The notes below the pieces were generated by a model. That model made no database searches. It was given only the letters and a program-made list of their open reading frames with translations, and was not told where the DNA came from. Below, piece after piece: positions 12,001-18,839 of a stretch of 64,000 nucleotides of DNA; position 1 is the first letter of the stretch, and every line of letters begins with the position of its first letter. A program made the position numbers and the translations under genes. Source of the stretch: Chloropicon primus (taxonomy: Eukaryota; Chlorophyta; Chloropicophyceae; Chloropicales; Chloropicaceae); NCBI GenBank assembly GCA_023205875.1, contig CP060767.1, positions 496,001-560,000 of the forward strand. Reading direction: 5' to 3'.

Positions 12001-13176
12001 GGCGGGCCTCGCCTTGACAACTTGTTGCAATGTCTCGAGATCGTTGACGCTCGAGTTGATGTCCCACCGCTCCAACAGAACCCCACGGCCGCCCCAACCA
12101 ATGCAGTTGCCTTCGCAAAAGTACTCCTCCCCGAAACCCTTCTCGAACAAGGTCGACGAGCCGTTTCCGCCGCTTTGGACCAAGGCCGTTGTTTCACAGA
12201 CGATCCGGCCATCGTCCAAGGACGTAGACGCCGTTCCGGCCACAGAGTGCCGTGCAGGAGTAATCTCGCAGTCAAGGTCACCCCCTGTGTTCCTCACCTT
12301 GACCTTCTCCGCACTCTTCCCGAAACCTTTCCCGGTTATGGTCAACACTTGCCCGCCGTTCGCCGAGCCGCTCGCGTGAGACATCCCGGTAACAGAAGGA
12401 TAAACTGACAAAACAAACGGATGACCAGCACTGCTCATGGAGTACAGGCTGTCCGGTATCCAAGCCCTCGTCCCTTGCTTTGGCTCCAGGAACTCCAGCG
12501 TCACGTTGTAGTGCCCCGCTACTCGTGGAGCTCTCACCCGGAGCTCTAACCTGTTGCCGGACGGGCCACCAGACGCAGACGTCCACGCGCTCTCGAAATC
12601 TTCGTGCTCCAGGAGGTAGTCCCCAGCATGGATGATCGTGTTTTGACCATCATACTTGACGTTCTTCGTGTATCTGTCGAAGTGGAACCAAACCGTGTCC
12701 ACGGATATTGTGAAGTAGCCCCCGACTTCCACAGCATTTGGCCCAATCGATTTCACTCTCGGCGTCTCTTGCTTCTTGTACGCGAACGCTTCGCCATTCC
12801 CAAGGACCCGTTTTCCTTTCTGGTACAGCGTAACGCTAGCTTCCCTCTCGATGGGACTCGGAGGGCAAACGCATACGATTTTGTTCGAGCCCGAGTAAAA
12901 CTCTTTTATCTTACACTCCTCGGTACCCACAAAAGCTTGAGACTGTGATGCGTAAAGATCCGTCTCAAAGTTTACTCCCGCGATCGTCAACAGCGTCCCA
13001 CCTTCCAAGCTTCCTTTCGTCGGAGACACCGTACTTATCTTGGCCACCTTGCCTGCGGATGAGGATGCTGTGGAGGAGGAGGAGGATGCGTCCTCCACGG
13101 CTTCCGTCCCAAGGACCAGAAGGAGGAGAATCCACACGAGTGCAGCAGACATGAGTTTGGTCCTCGCGGTTCTCAT
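100..13176 (-). CDS. Giant fibrocystin-L (PKHD1L1)-like type I membrane protein
   Basis: One uninterrupted frame of about 4358 residues. I start at the ATG at 13176 because it opens a signal peptide (MSAALVWILLLLVLG); the frame extends upstream only through low-complexity sequence. Seen in order: IPT/TIG-type beta-sandwich repeats, many ending in cysteine-rich turns; a PA14-like stretch at about residues 360-510; more IPT/TIG repeats; a first G8 domain near residues 1920-2040; parallel beta-helix sequence; a second G8 domain near 2800-2920 followed by more beta-helix; a ten-proline run; one transmembrane helix near 3932-3956; and a charged cytoplasmic tail of about 400 residues. This IPT-PA14-G8-PbH1 order is that of fibrocystin/fibrocystin-L, large surface or ciliary receptors of unknown ligand. 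Many N-glycosylation sequons fit an extracellular location. A 13 kb gene without an intron is notable. Family call is firm; function is inference. Confidence 0.9.
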   Translation of the reverse strand: MRTARTKLMSAALVWILLLLVLGTEAVEDASSSSSTASSSAGKVAKISTVSPTKGSLEGGTLLTIAGVNFETDLYASQSQAFVGTEECKIKEFYSGSNKIVCVCPPSPIEREASVTLYQKGKRVLGNGEAFAYKKQETPRVKSIGPNAVEVGGYFTISVDTVWFHFDRYTKNVKYDGQNTIIHAGDYLLEHEDFESAWTSASGGPSGNRLELRVRAPRVAGHYNVTLEFLEPKQGTRAWIPDSLYSMSSAGHPFVLSVYPSVTGMSHASGSANGGQVLTITGKGFGKSAEKVKVRNTGGDLDCEITPARHSVAGTASTSLDDGRIVCETTALVQSGGNGSSTLFEKGFGEEYFCEGNCIGWGGRGVLLERWDINSSVNDLETLQQVVKARPADSTSVVQNAGFRTPEAYSGGLRLTSVFLPPETTNYFLQAKAYNYGERKSYKTLLSLGFPNATRWNVTSRYSNDWQHWNSLLGKRVESVYLEEGVPVMVQALSLPAHGRKMDMEVGGFVPTRVGPSIASAPAIQTIRVRSQAWGPIVSFKFEGFDLDLANSSAFVYPTGNIFAGATVKLNSTAAQVKTAMKKILDTKEDFSVKIQSTTVSVNVTTAAANATATNYTSVSVVSRNKLTLSWKLTFPTGSEMFRSSRDGVTWTVQTENSGGSLVVGENVTAGYVVSRNHSTPLGGTFDIAVDTTNGTWSGLAGVPFDASSNEIERRFAEIGIDARVASRWGNDETGFFWRTELPRIQSLWVPKPLSLNLTGIQGENIEGLSYVDIATTTDALETPLRSDILRLPKYGFQTTESSILEVEIDGVLAGCPGRNCTYTTHSTGIPDISSVDPQKVAPGEILKISGSGFGETLQENQVVVVSADAEECMLQSASATELRCRVGNLGTSGNKTLYVSVGNNGSSKRISVEFDYTLLSDFTPKSISGDGQTWITVTGQGFSADCSSNQVQVGSHDFACPVCSTTKLECLLGPLPGPYWDLTVAVDSVPSTFADKLSINENEYGISGFSPETLPASGGTLSVSGKFDATSISKVTLASSSEEHADVDCAVETSAEVSLTCSVLPGIMPGKYHVMLTTGGRTLQSSSKLGVELLVTSVSPAKGSLAGGTILTIAGQGFSAGSEVLLSVPVSTTHPNGLQACDVQSISAGAITCKTRSYCSANASPEDPAAKVCQYREPEKPSQVTVIQCPSLMKNAFGQKYSTSDDLGRLLCWASESTFHASCADCIFKYEENSTLLVQSVYPSAGSGGEQVYLSGLWPDAGATVVSLQGDSNGLGYSCGSVQAVNSSFLSCALPDMEAGLYTFDAAGDAGAALSQTKFMAYNKISLTANVREFSLAGGGLLEIHSSDALFNTRDVSKNVITVGGLPCNVSHVESKLIKCIVPDGSSLSASVADFKLFSQTLAATVEANINGVNATCSQEENCDITYSAARTPYISHRSFAFATTHHNLTIVGDFGLDGTETLSIQVGNFTYQGASWRAGQDFATFSVSKTLPAGHYDVKMGNQAGDYAAWSSTELKQVTILPRVTDVQPQRGSVHGGTILTVSGSGFPQCDSRSSCATPVRLLASSTDTRQVRCEVLESTGESIKCLLQPADFNLAADAELTLTELSFEPGQDKTLQGTATVAFDVFSYAVDSVTPTTAYKTTDVTVGCSNCGHLASSADARRILLRSARGDLISSSDFTFDSSNSRLTFKLEDFSSIVSGEYQVGITSNSSSGNSELGPDVLTVPLTVLGVNSTQGTRGGGQILRLTGEGFADFETFAEENLVKVGSRNCTQISADQTEIRCRIAPPSSAEEEQVDTPQNIRVKTPHMEDFVVSGMVYSFLDSLTPRIRSVDPVVGSTEGGTQVTIVGEGFNQMEGLPTISFGSTGSCTRVAMTVNATHDIVTCTTLPIAKRAGGPHQIFLDWHGLGYATGNFSFFQADFWSQPTTWGGEDPPEEGDSVVVPQNTTVLLDVSTPALNLVVIEGELVWAGSQEELELQAKYIFLHKGGKLTIGTEDEPYAGKAAITMHGDRNSQELPLYGAKMIAVREGYLDLHGEEKRPVWTKLTETANPGDTSIHVSGPVNWKVGDKIVVASSSLKPDEAEEAVIASLSEASGENSVVRIDITRPLNFTHLGVEANFDGEVIDMRAEVGCLSRNVMIRGDADFTSSQRYGPHIFVHDHRTGNCLSNNADECGVSESYLRMEHVEMENCGQSSRLGRYCIHFHMHGDAQRSYLKGNSVHHSFHRAVAVHGTHRLRLLENIAYNIEGHAYFLEDGIETENVFEGNIGIWARRSHSSLNTDTSPAVFWITNPMNYFRGNVAAGSDGYGFWFRLRDAPDGASVTTAPVCPKYSPLGEFDNNTAHSCDKYGLRIFEEWFPCPLVHACKKQWWRSDHTTGQLKNFVAYKNGMKGAIATSVGRVQFHGFKVADNGAGPNAHVVNGKDHGGGVEFTWNQDHRKGPETPLSEMAGLHDSLVVAKSSEGFVGTAGYWPSSRGIRGLITQSPKPITSTAILAVSNVTFYGFTDSDPQFFALEACGKCKDRQGAASTYFEKISMKGTGMSEKPAITSWTWAHQGVFVDTDGSLIGQECDNSGCTTVPGGSIVASNGLLRDSECRDFPAFQNVGGKVCRPEIRHTRVMVDEVRPHDERHYDMKVWQEGNGCPLNEFNSSICETRVPYQKWNNHGHSFHVISGRNYTLEIGSPYRTDYTRFRILGQDRMPAKESVILKTRYQQSQDHFKVNGAKVSSDVPLLEGNVHGSFFYDKGRVEYNPEHNATDTVLSVLVSDYRALRVEPSECPEVGCDVYEGGSRNGTFLFSEEVTWRNCSACFPNQEQLDAKMRSGIWFPKDMDEVFIPVGMKVVLDVSSPVLRTLHVRGEFTFSEALRTTTLSLNSYFVLVEGSLTVGTPDNAYVLDAAINLFGTRSDPFLPLADWSMGGKVLSSLNGGKISLHGKDFGRRWVKMDPAAKGTNTITLAEPVSWLAGQEILVTSASWNPWEREIYEIEGVQNGGRTLVLKGSLRFDHLGSSQNFGDKTLDTRAEVGLMSSNIRVGSADAADQYNGLVLDHPQYRSQAVSWQPNATAQYICHPSQNPAYCKFGCQIICNEALLQIQNVAVGHCGQAGLENGAVTFNAPEANSYIQKSSVVYSMEGAVKVRGNGKGVRITGNFIYESLDASAVVLENSGNHVQENLVAGVMKMDKSKHDFVWPAGVEDKVGGNAIASNVVAGSDRIGFYVVAGGCSSSSAAAFKDNVAHSCVVGVMLRASGTGCSLISRSQLHHNWDFGILGTVRGLPENIVVENNVISDTKYVGLRLLRKAGMTEEATATVSSNVFVSRSSEQECLKCSTGGDTGCHMQTSTQSYRIDSREPSYGMLSFTSSLSFSPGPEKKPWDKEMGYPVVQGIAYLNDNVFAHYDAGDGSNCGVERYAFGNDGSAADAFHPHLFRNTTWVGLGSTRKVKLTGPDPMWRNPSDCGVATFDCADPIIASSSAYCTDGNSVATIPLNCQGPKHVILTDLDGTFAQSGGPSFIMGHASSAGPRKVFDQGTITTNPTCKSFGVDAVECSVEASRNSQPPQMLVIESRDADTETRNFSPLILEQESSKMSDLLVNTMDHGWCFGYTCQKRLSTFWTNVETNDEYSLHFTGTPSKMLRLWLPYAAGDSQVILKINYLSAGRRFVWQKGSGRVMPLKSTEECIGRGGGFLSEEVKATCVPRLGDGTPHGSFFWHQSAGVLYVKLTGSGKSLEVRTEAVVQVSAKLDMNFADFYEERYIENMASLLDIDPSRIKIVSVIPGSVIIDMIILQDPKTLEESGLYDDIPENTIDESGFVDPEDSRAGDSLTDEDAGGDASPPPPPPPPPPQDSTTANSVLENMEALQKQVTQEISQKLEEAAASGMLQKSLEEAYPEATYMALATSTGAVDDEEEESQSGGTSNIIIGEKQEGTSILASDSKGIPDWLIYACVFTGLLFCGVGSLYVARIVKERRARTVQGPLQDKMTLKPKRIGTVRKQGFGKLFSFRNKDLFEQSAAHVDMGDVKLEMMKAENESQEDGLIRYDDLSSLRVDNPLVVVAVESSDMDLYDYTTNPLPGPSSSDEKPQQDQPPSPLPEVITKPVERERGELPDVVVTKKPAVRQTRDSKRFSQLVSLGTLGSGGPKASVATAFEDLEREKEKREREETERKWRRDQSLHAVEASVSRALEEVEKEERSSVVAVRNEDGKKELVDVDNPVFTRTNSEVADDEIRARTYRAHAHRAQQSVAALGKVNEDIGNPVFTRTNSEAAEEALMARANTAKALQISVDKAIAEVDIEDPPALPRTSSEVAKEALDSRSYSKIEDSVAKALAELSEEEDEEEDTKGKEGGDLPTKVFIRRDSFDEELSRYL

Positions 13177-13229
13177 GGCATTGCCTTGTCCGTGTGATCG
13201 TGATCGTGTCAATGAATATGAAACCTGCT

Positions 13230-13270
13230 CACAGAGACAGAGACAGAGACAGAGACAGAGACAGAGACAG
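13230..13270. repeat. (ACAGAG)n hexamer microsatellite
   Basis: About six copies of an ACAGAG unit lie in the 364-base gap between the divergent fibrocystin-like and RWP-RK-like genes. No core promoter motif is evident beside it. Confidence 0.85.
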
Positions 13271-13470
13271 ACCCTTCTGTCTCCGTCTTTCAAGCTGCCA
13301 AGCCGCGGGAAAGGAGAACATCGTCCTCGCTTCCCAGCTGGGAGTTTTAGGATCCAAGTTACTTTTCCAAGGAGGAAGGAGGAAGGGGAAGAAGGGTTTG
13401 TTTCAGTCCGTTCGAGTCCTCTCCGTGCTGCACGTGGACTGCCCTGAACCCTAGTTGGCCGGTGCCAGTG

Positions 13471-13516
13471 ACGAAGCAACGAAGCAACGAAGCAACGAAG
13501 CAACGAAGCAACGAAG
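13471..13516. repeat. (GAAGCAAC)n octamer repeat
   Basis: Five to six copies of an 8-base unit end just upstream of the RWP-RK-like start codon. It probably sits in the 5' untranslated region. Confidence 0.85.
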
Positions 13517-13540
13517 TGTGTGAACGACAAAAGGTGCGTG

Positions 13541-15553
13541 ATGGAGGAGAGAGGCAAACCAGTCCAGGAAAGGATTGTTGCTGGAGGGGAAAGTCGAAAG
13601 ACAAAGCGGCGGAAGAGGCTTTACAGGACAGATATAAGCTTTGAAGATCTCCAAGGGGTGTTCATGCACACTACCGATGTTGCCGCGGAGAAGTTAAACG
13701 TCTCTACGAAGACCTTGAGACGCAGGTGCAAAGACTTTGGGATCAAGCGCTGGCCGCCGACCAGCTTGGAAGTGGAGAGACAAGCTGAGGTGCAGATCGT
13801 CCAACAAGAATGCTTGGCTTCGACAGCATCAGCACGAGTTTCAACGAGAGCGACTCCGAATGAGGAGGAAGCCAAGGTAGGAGGAGGAGGAGGAGGGAGG
13901 GAGGTGCAAAAGTCGGCGCCTTTTTCATATCAAGAGGAATCGGAAGAGGATGACGATCTGGCAGAGGAATACTGCATCAAGGAGGTGGAGGAGATCCCAC
14001 CCAACTGCACAAGTGATTATCCACCGACCTCCAGCACCGATGATGGGAACAACCCTCCACCTCCTGGCATGAGAGTGAAGAACGTCATCCGGTGTCCAAG
14101 GAACATCTTGAAGATCGTGAGGGAGTACGAGAGAGAAGTGAAGGAGAATGCTTCGCGCCGTGAAGTGGAGAGACGGAAGGAGATGGCTGATATGAAGGAG
14201 TGGTGCTCTACTTTGAGGGAGGAGGACCTCTTCAAGAAGTTTCAAAATTTCAGGAAAAAGATTTTGCTGAGCCAAGACGATAAGTTGAAGAAGGCTAGTA
14301 ACATCATTAAGGTCCTCTGTGTCTCCCAGGAGCTGTACGCCAGGAAGTTCGAGGGCAGGGATTCGGAGAAGGAAAAGGACAGTGGTGAGAAGAAGACTGC
14401 ATCATCGGCATCATCACGGACGAGTCAAGAGGAAGCGTACGTCCAGGTCCTGTCGTTTCACCTCGGCCGGAGGAGGGCAAACCTATTGATGGATATGCAC
14501 AAGACTTTGAAACAGAACATGTACAACGACGCGACTATGATGGCATGCTGGCTTGCTGGCTTGGGCTGCGAGAAGTTTGATGCCAAGGGAAAGTTCTCAG
14601 AAGGGGTGGAGAAGCTGAAGAACCAGATCGAGAACGCGGACATCCACGCGATGGCGGTCTGGGGGCGAATGCTGAAGAGCCACAGCCTCGAGGCTCTGTC
14701 TCATTACTTTCAAAAGCCAGAGTACGACGTGAAGACTCCTCATGGGAAGAGGTATAAGGAGGTCTTGGCCCAGCTGCTGAGCGACGAGGACGAGAAGGCC
14801 AAGGCCAAGGAGGACCGAACGTCGCTGGAATTGGACATCGAGTGGGTGAGGCGGTGGGCCGAGTCGGTGATCGTTTACAGGGTGTTCAAGGCCAATTGCC
14901 TTATCTTGGTGACCACGATGGATTACAGGCGGTTCGAAATCAGTGAGCTGTACAAGCTCTTCAACGAGGCACTCGAGAAGCACAAGAAGTCACCCGACGG
15001 CACGGCGCTTTCGGCCTTGTCCGACTTGGAGATCAGGCAGCAAGTGAAGCTGGTGGCGGAAATGAAGCTGAGGCTCATGGCAGTGTTGGGAAAGTTCGCC
15101 GGGGAGAACCTGTTTTGGACCGGGTCTGGCATCTACGAGCATTATGTCGTGATTCTCACCATGAACCTGGGCCCGACGAGAGCCAAGTCTCTCCTGCGCA
15201 TCGCCCAAGTCGAGAGTTTCAACTGGTACGAGAGCACGGACAGCATGGCCTCTTTGTTGATCGGCTTGGGTTACTGGAGAAAATCCTGGACTTCCTTAGA
15301 TGTCGGCATAGTCAAGCTCTCCGAGGAGATGAAAAGTGGAGAATTCGATGCCATGGCGAACATCGGGCGGTTGCTCGAACAGAATGACTTGCCTTGGCCT
15401 CCTAACCTTTTCCTTAACAAGCTTGTCAAGAAGGAGGTCAAGGAAGCGTCGACCGCAAAGCCGATTTCTGAGGAAGGAGAAAACAAGGAGGAGGAGACCA
15501 AGGAGAAGGAGCGGGCAACTGTAAAACCTAAATCACTTTTCGCCAAACGGTAG
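13541..15553 (+). CDS. RWP-RK-like protein with a duplicated C-terminal module
   Basis: 670 residues from the first ATG in frame. Residues 33-75 match the RWP-RK DNA-binding motif: ISFEDLQ, then AAEKLNVSTKTLRRRCKDFG, then IKRWP. The canonical RWPxRK signature is not intact: the segment reads RWPPTS, so the final RK is missing. A basic stretch (RKTKRRKR) just before it could be a nuclear signal. An acidic, proline-rich linker follows. The C-terminal half holds two related helical modules, near residues 300-395 and 525-620, each with LGxxRAxxLL and later a short MAxxGRxL motif. RWP-RK proteins are transcription factors in plants, algae and some other protists. The partner module is not one I recognise. 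Confidence 0.7.
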   Translation: MEERGKPVQERIVAGGESRKTKRRKRLYRTDISFEDLQGVFMHTTDVAAEKLNVSTKTLRRRCKDFGIKRWPPTSLEVERQAEVQIVQQECLASTASARVSTRATPNEEEAKVGGGGGGREVQKSAPFSYQEESEEDDDLAEEYCIKEVEEIPPNCTSDYPPTSSTDDGNNPPPPGMRVKNVIRCPRNILKIVREYEREVKENASRREVERRKEMADMKEWCSTLREEDLFKKFQNFRKKILLSQDDKLKKASNIIKVLCVSQELYARKFEGRDSEKEKDSGEKKTASSASSRTSQEEAYVQVLSFHLGRRRANLLMDMHKTLKQNMYNDATMMACWLAGLGCEKFDAKGKFSEGVEKLKNQIENADIHAMAVWGRMLKSHSLEALSHYFQKPEYDVKTPHGKRYKEVLAQLLSDEDEKAKAKEDRTSLELDIEWVRRWAESVIVYRVFKANCLILVTTMDYRRFEISELYKLFNEALEKHKKSPDGTALSALSDLEIRQQVKLVAEMKLRLMAVLGKFAGENLFWTGSGIYEHYVVILTMNLGPTRAKSLLRIAQVESFNWYESTDSMASLLIGLGYWRKSWTSLDVGIVKLSEEMKSGEFDAMANIGRLLEQNDLPWPPNLFLNKLVKKEVKEASTAKPISEEGENKEEETKEKERATVKPKSLFAKR

Positions 15554-15585
15554 CGTGCCGTCAAAGGTGGCTTGTATATTGACCA

Positions 15586-15833
15586 AAACGACGGTAACTA
15601 TATTTTCTTTAGCCCCCGACACAGACTCAGTCGGTTTCCAGTGAGAGAGGGGGGGAAACCGACTCAATTTACCGACCATGAAACGACGGTAACTATATTT
15701 TCTTGTGGCCCCCGACACAAACTCAGTCGGTTTCCAGTGAGAAAGGGGGGGGAAACCGACTCAAGTTACCGACCATGAAACGACGGTAACTATATTTTCT
15801 TTAGCCCCCGACACAGACTCAGTCGGTTTCCAG
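15586..15833. repeat. 95-97 bp tandem repeat, 2.6 copies, each with a hairpin
   Basis: Copies begin at 15586, 15681 and 15778 with the shared sequence AAACGACGGTAACTATATTT. Each full copy contains AGTCGGTTTCC, a purine-rich loop of about 15 bases, and its exact reverse complement GGAAACCGACT. A second short inverted pair (TTACCG/CGGTAA) spans the junction between copies. It fills the 367-base gap before the JmjC gene, so it could act in the promoter or 5' leader of that gene or at the 3' end of the RWP-RK-like gene. Confidence 0.85.
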
Positions 15834-15920
15834 AACAGAGAGAGAAAAAGGACGAAGGGGGACAACGTACCACCACGACGCTCGGTAGGGTATGGACAGC
15901 TTGCTTTGCCTTAGAGAAAG

Positions 15921-17405
15921 ATGTTGAGACACGCCCAAAGGGGCGGGAGGGCTTACCCCTATTCTTCAAGTCAGGATCACCACAAGTCCAAACGTCGACC
16001 TCGCTTTAGCCCCAAGGCAAAAGTTATTGCTCTTCTGGGCTTGTTCTGCCTCATAGCAACGCGTGGGGTCCTCAGCGGCAGGGGTGGCTCTCCCGTTGAG
16101 GACAAGCAGCCGAAGGATCCGAATATAGTCCCTATAACGAGGGTCCCTGCTCGTTCGATCAGCAGTGTCAAGGAGTTTTTCGACAGGTATGGAGACCAAG
16201 TCGTCATCGTTGAGGGGGAAGTGCGTCACCACAAGGCCTTTGAGTTAGGCTGGCAGGGGCTGAAAGACCTGTGCGGAGGAGGCACCCTGGAAACGGCCAA
16301 ATACAGCAAGGACTCGAACGAGTGGGCAGGGCTAACGGACAGGAATGCCATGCTTCTCAAGGACTACGTTGACAACTACATTCTGAACAGAAAGGAGGGC
16401 CACGAAATGAGATATGCTGCTGGTAATCTCGGGACTGGAAGTGTATGTCCACAACTCGATTCGCACGTGCTCGTTCCAAGGTATGTGTCTGGGGCCTTGT
16501 ACGGTGCCGATGAATACAGTCATGGACCCGGGGGAGAGATCCAGCGTCCAGTTTTGGCTCAACCTGAGGTTTTCATCGGGCCAAAGGACTCCTTGACCGA
16601 GATGCACATGGACAACTTCTTGTCTCCTTTCTGGATGACTGTATATATCGGGAAGAAAATCTTCAGGGCCGTATCGTATGAAGATTCGAGCATACACATG
16701 CCTTACTTTCGAAAGGATATAAGGTTTCAGAAGACCGTCAAGAACGAGAACAACGTGACTGAGGTGAAGCAGCTTGAGATATGGAACCCTGACTTAGAGA
16801 CCTTTCCAGAGCTTGGAAAAGTGAAGCTCCTCGAAGGCCCAGTCAATGCAGGTGACTGGATTTACCTGCCGCCGGCCACCTTGCACGGGGTCTACAACTC
16901 TGAATCTTCTTGGGCCGTGAGTCAAAACTCCTTGTATCCCGCGGTACGGGACAGATTCATAGACGTCTGCGTGACGGAAGACGTCGCGAATTGCGTTGCC
17001 TGGATGAAAGAGGTAACTAGGAACCAAACGTTAGGAGAGTGCATTGCTGGCGAGGAGGAGATGTTGGCAAAGCGTGCACCGTTTGTTCCTAGAAAAAAAC
17101 GAAAGGAAATGTTGCAGAAGTGCTGGGATGAGAGTCCAATCGGGCAGGAAATACAGAAAGAGTTTGACGAGGGAAAAAATAGAGACAAGCCTATGCATGA
17201 AGCTACAGGTTTCAAAGATTTTGAGTCGTGGTGCAAAGCAACTTGTAGGGTGAACCGAGCGTTTGACGCAAATAGAATGAAGCTTTATAATGAAGCAAGT
17301 GAGGACGAAAAGGATGTATTTCCAGAACTTGAGTACTTAGGTTACACAGAGGACGACCTCAAGTACAGGGCAGACTTCATCTGTAACTCCTGCAGTAGTG
17401 TTTAA
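15921..17405 (+). CDS. Membrane-anchored JmjC/cupin-8 type oxygenase-like protein
   Basis: 494 residues. A short basic N-terminus precedes one hydrophobic helix near residues 34-50 (ALLGLFCLIATRGVL), giving a type II signal-anchor. The body matches the JmjC/cupin-like fold: TEMHMDN near residue 227 supplies the HxD iron ligands, and PPATLHGVYNS near residue 320 supplies the distal histidine, preceded by the typical GDWIYLP strand. Such proteins use Fe(II) and 2-oxoglutarate to hydroxylate proteins or other substrates. The anchor suggests action in the ER, Golgi or another endomembrane compartment and not on chromatin. A cysteine-containing C-terminal tail ends CNSCSSV. The substrate cannot be told from sequence. 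Confidence 0.8.
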   Translation: MLRHAQRGGRAYPYSSSQDHHKSKRRPRFSPKAKVIALLGLFCLIATRGVLSGRGGSPVEDKQPKDPNIVPITRVPARSISSVKEFFDRYGDQVVIVEGEVRHHKAFELGWQGLKDLCGGGTLETAKYSKDSNEWAGLTDRNAMLLKDYVDNYILNRKEGHEMRYAAGNLGTGSVCPQLDSHVLVPRYVSGALYGADEYSHGPGGEIQRPVLAQPEVFIGPKDSLTEMHMDNFLSPFWMTVYIGKKIFRAVSYEDSSIHMPYFRKDIRFQKTVKNENNVTEVKQLEIWNPDLETFPELGKVKLLEGPVNAGDWIYLPPATLHGVYNSESSWAVSQNSLYPAVRDRFIDVCVTEDVANCVAWMKEVTRNQTLGECIAGEEEMLAKRAPFVPRKKRKEMLQKCWDESPIGQEIQKEFDEGKNRDKPMHEATGFKDFESWCKATCRVNRAFDANRMKLYNEASEDEKDVFPELEYLGYTEDDLKYRADFICNSCSSV

Positions 17406-17905
17406 ACCAAAACAAACGTTGCAATAGTAGTACCGCTTTCTGGATCCTGCCTGCCACGAGATGCGATGCGAAGAAGAGATCAGGGTTCGCTTGGGTGACT
17501 GGGGATTGAGACGAGTGTTGAAGAAGAGGAAGAAGAAGCCTTCAAGTGGTGGTGGTTTGACTTTATATTATAAATGGCACGAAAGCTGATCATTAGGTTT
17601 TAGGTTTTAGATAGCCGATGGCGGAAGCCAAGAGGGGTTGAAATTCCAGCGTGAGCACCACTGGTAGACGAGTCTGCTCCTTCCCCGATATCATCTGGTG
17701 ACAACGTCGTCTGGTAGGAAGGAAGGAGGGAGCAAAACATATGAAGGGGAGAGCAGCCTGGAAGAGGTCACAGTCTTCGTCTTCAAATGTCCTGCGTGTC
17801 ATTGTGGGCACATGTGTGCTCCTCCTGCAGCAGGAGTCCTGCTCGTCACAGTATCGCCAATGAGGAATAAACACATCCATGTGCTTAGGCTGAAGATGAG
17901 CGAGA
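17406..17905. other. Gap with no supported gene; telomere-like (TTTTAGG)2 near 17593
   Basis: About 500 bases without a convincing coding frame. Two tandem TTTTAGG-like units at about 17593-17611 resemble the TTTAGGG array at 18561. Confidence 0.5.
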
Positions 17906-18545
17906 ATGTGGGCCGAGACTTACGATCGAAAAGAGGCGCAGCTGATCGAAATTCAGAACTCGCAGAGACCCTGGACGAAGTCGCAGGCAGTTGAGGAGAA
18001 GAAGCTTGCCAGAGAGATTGCTGGGCGCGACCCTCGCTTGGAGGCGCGCAAAACCTTTGGATATGAAGTGGGCAACTTTGTGCAGGAGCATGAATGGCTG
18101 CCGCAAGCCCCGCAGCCCATCAGAGATAATGCCATGCGAAGCGTGATCAAGGCCATTGATTCGAACACTGTCAAGCAGGAGGCCATGAAGGAGCGCGGCG
18201 AGAAGAAGAAACGCAAATTCAACCTGAGGTACCGCAGCCGGAAGCTGCCGAGCTCGTGAACCATCGAGATCAATGGACGTTATATCGGAAGCGTGAAGAC
18301 CATCGATCGCCCCCGCACTCGTTACAAGGACGACAACAAACACGGCAACCGCCGCAGGTGGACGTAAGTAGAACTCTTCAAAAAGAGGGTGGGTGGAAAG
18401 CCGGTACTGTTGACGGAGGCAATCCCAGGCGGAGCAATCAATATGGATGTGAAGATCACGCGTGACCGTCTCGGGCACTTCCACATGCACATCCCAATCG
18501 CGACGCCTTGGACCCCGGGGTGCGGGCTTTTCAGACGACTCGCCG
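17906..18545 (+). pseudogene. TnpB/Fanzor-type (OrfB) RNA-guided nuclease fossil
   Basis: Degraded and truncated. The first part has the TnpB/Fanzor pattern of a pre-RuvC region: PIRDNAMRSVIKA, then a lysine-rich stretch and KFNLRYRSRKL. Further on lies the strand DRLGHFHMHIP, and near 18499-18530 the diagnostic RuvC-I motif LDPGVRAFQT containing the first catalytic aspartate. These blocks lie in more than one reading frame, about three breaks in all, and the homology stops directly after RuvC-I, so the zinc-finger and later RuvC motifs are absent. Fanzor genes are eukaryotic and giant-virus relatives of IS605/IS607 TnpB. No terminal repeats or transposase partner are visible. I am confident of the family and of its being dead. 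Confidence 0.8.
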
Positions 18546-18560
18546 GATAACGCTTCTTGG

Positions 18561-18584
18561 TTTAGGGTTTAGGGTTTAGGGTTT
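18561..18584. repeat. Interstitial telomere-like (TTTAGGG)3
   Basis: Three perfect TTTAGGG units followed by a partial one. They start within about 20 bases of the last recognisable base of the nuclease fossil. TTTAGGG is the plant-type telomere repeat, also known in several algal groups. Confidence 0.85.
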
Positions 18585-18839
18585 TAGCAAAAACTTGATC
18601 GAGAACGCCGCGAGACATAGTTCGAGCGTGGCCTTTGGACGAGGGCGGAGGAGAGGACGGAGGCAAGGAGATGTTGAGGAGGTGACGAGGGGAAGCGTCT
18701 TCTCTTGATCTTTTTAAAGAGCCATCGCTTGAAAGAAATGGCCTGGTGGTGAGGATTTCACGGCACGAAAGGCAGAGAGGAAGAGAGGCCGAGGAAGAGA
18801 GGCATGGCCATGGAGTGGTGGAGGAGGTGAGGTGTCGTG

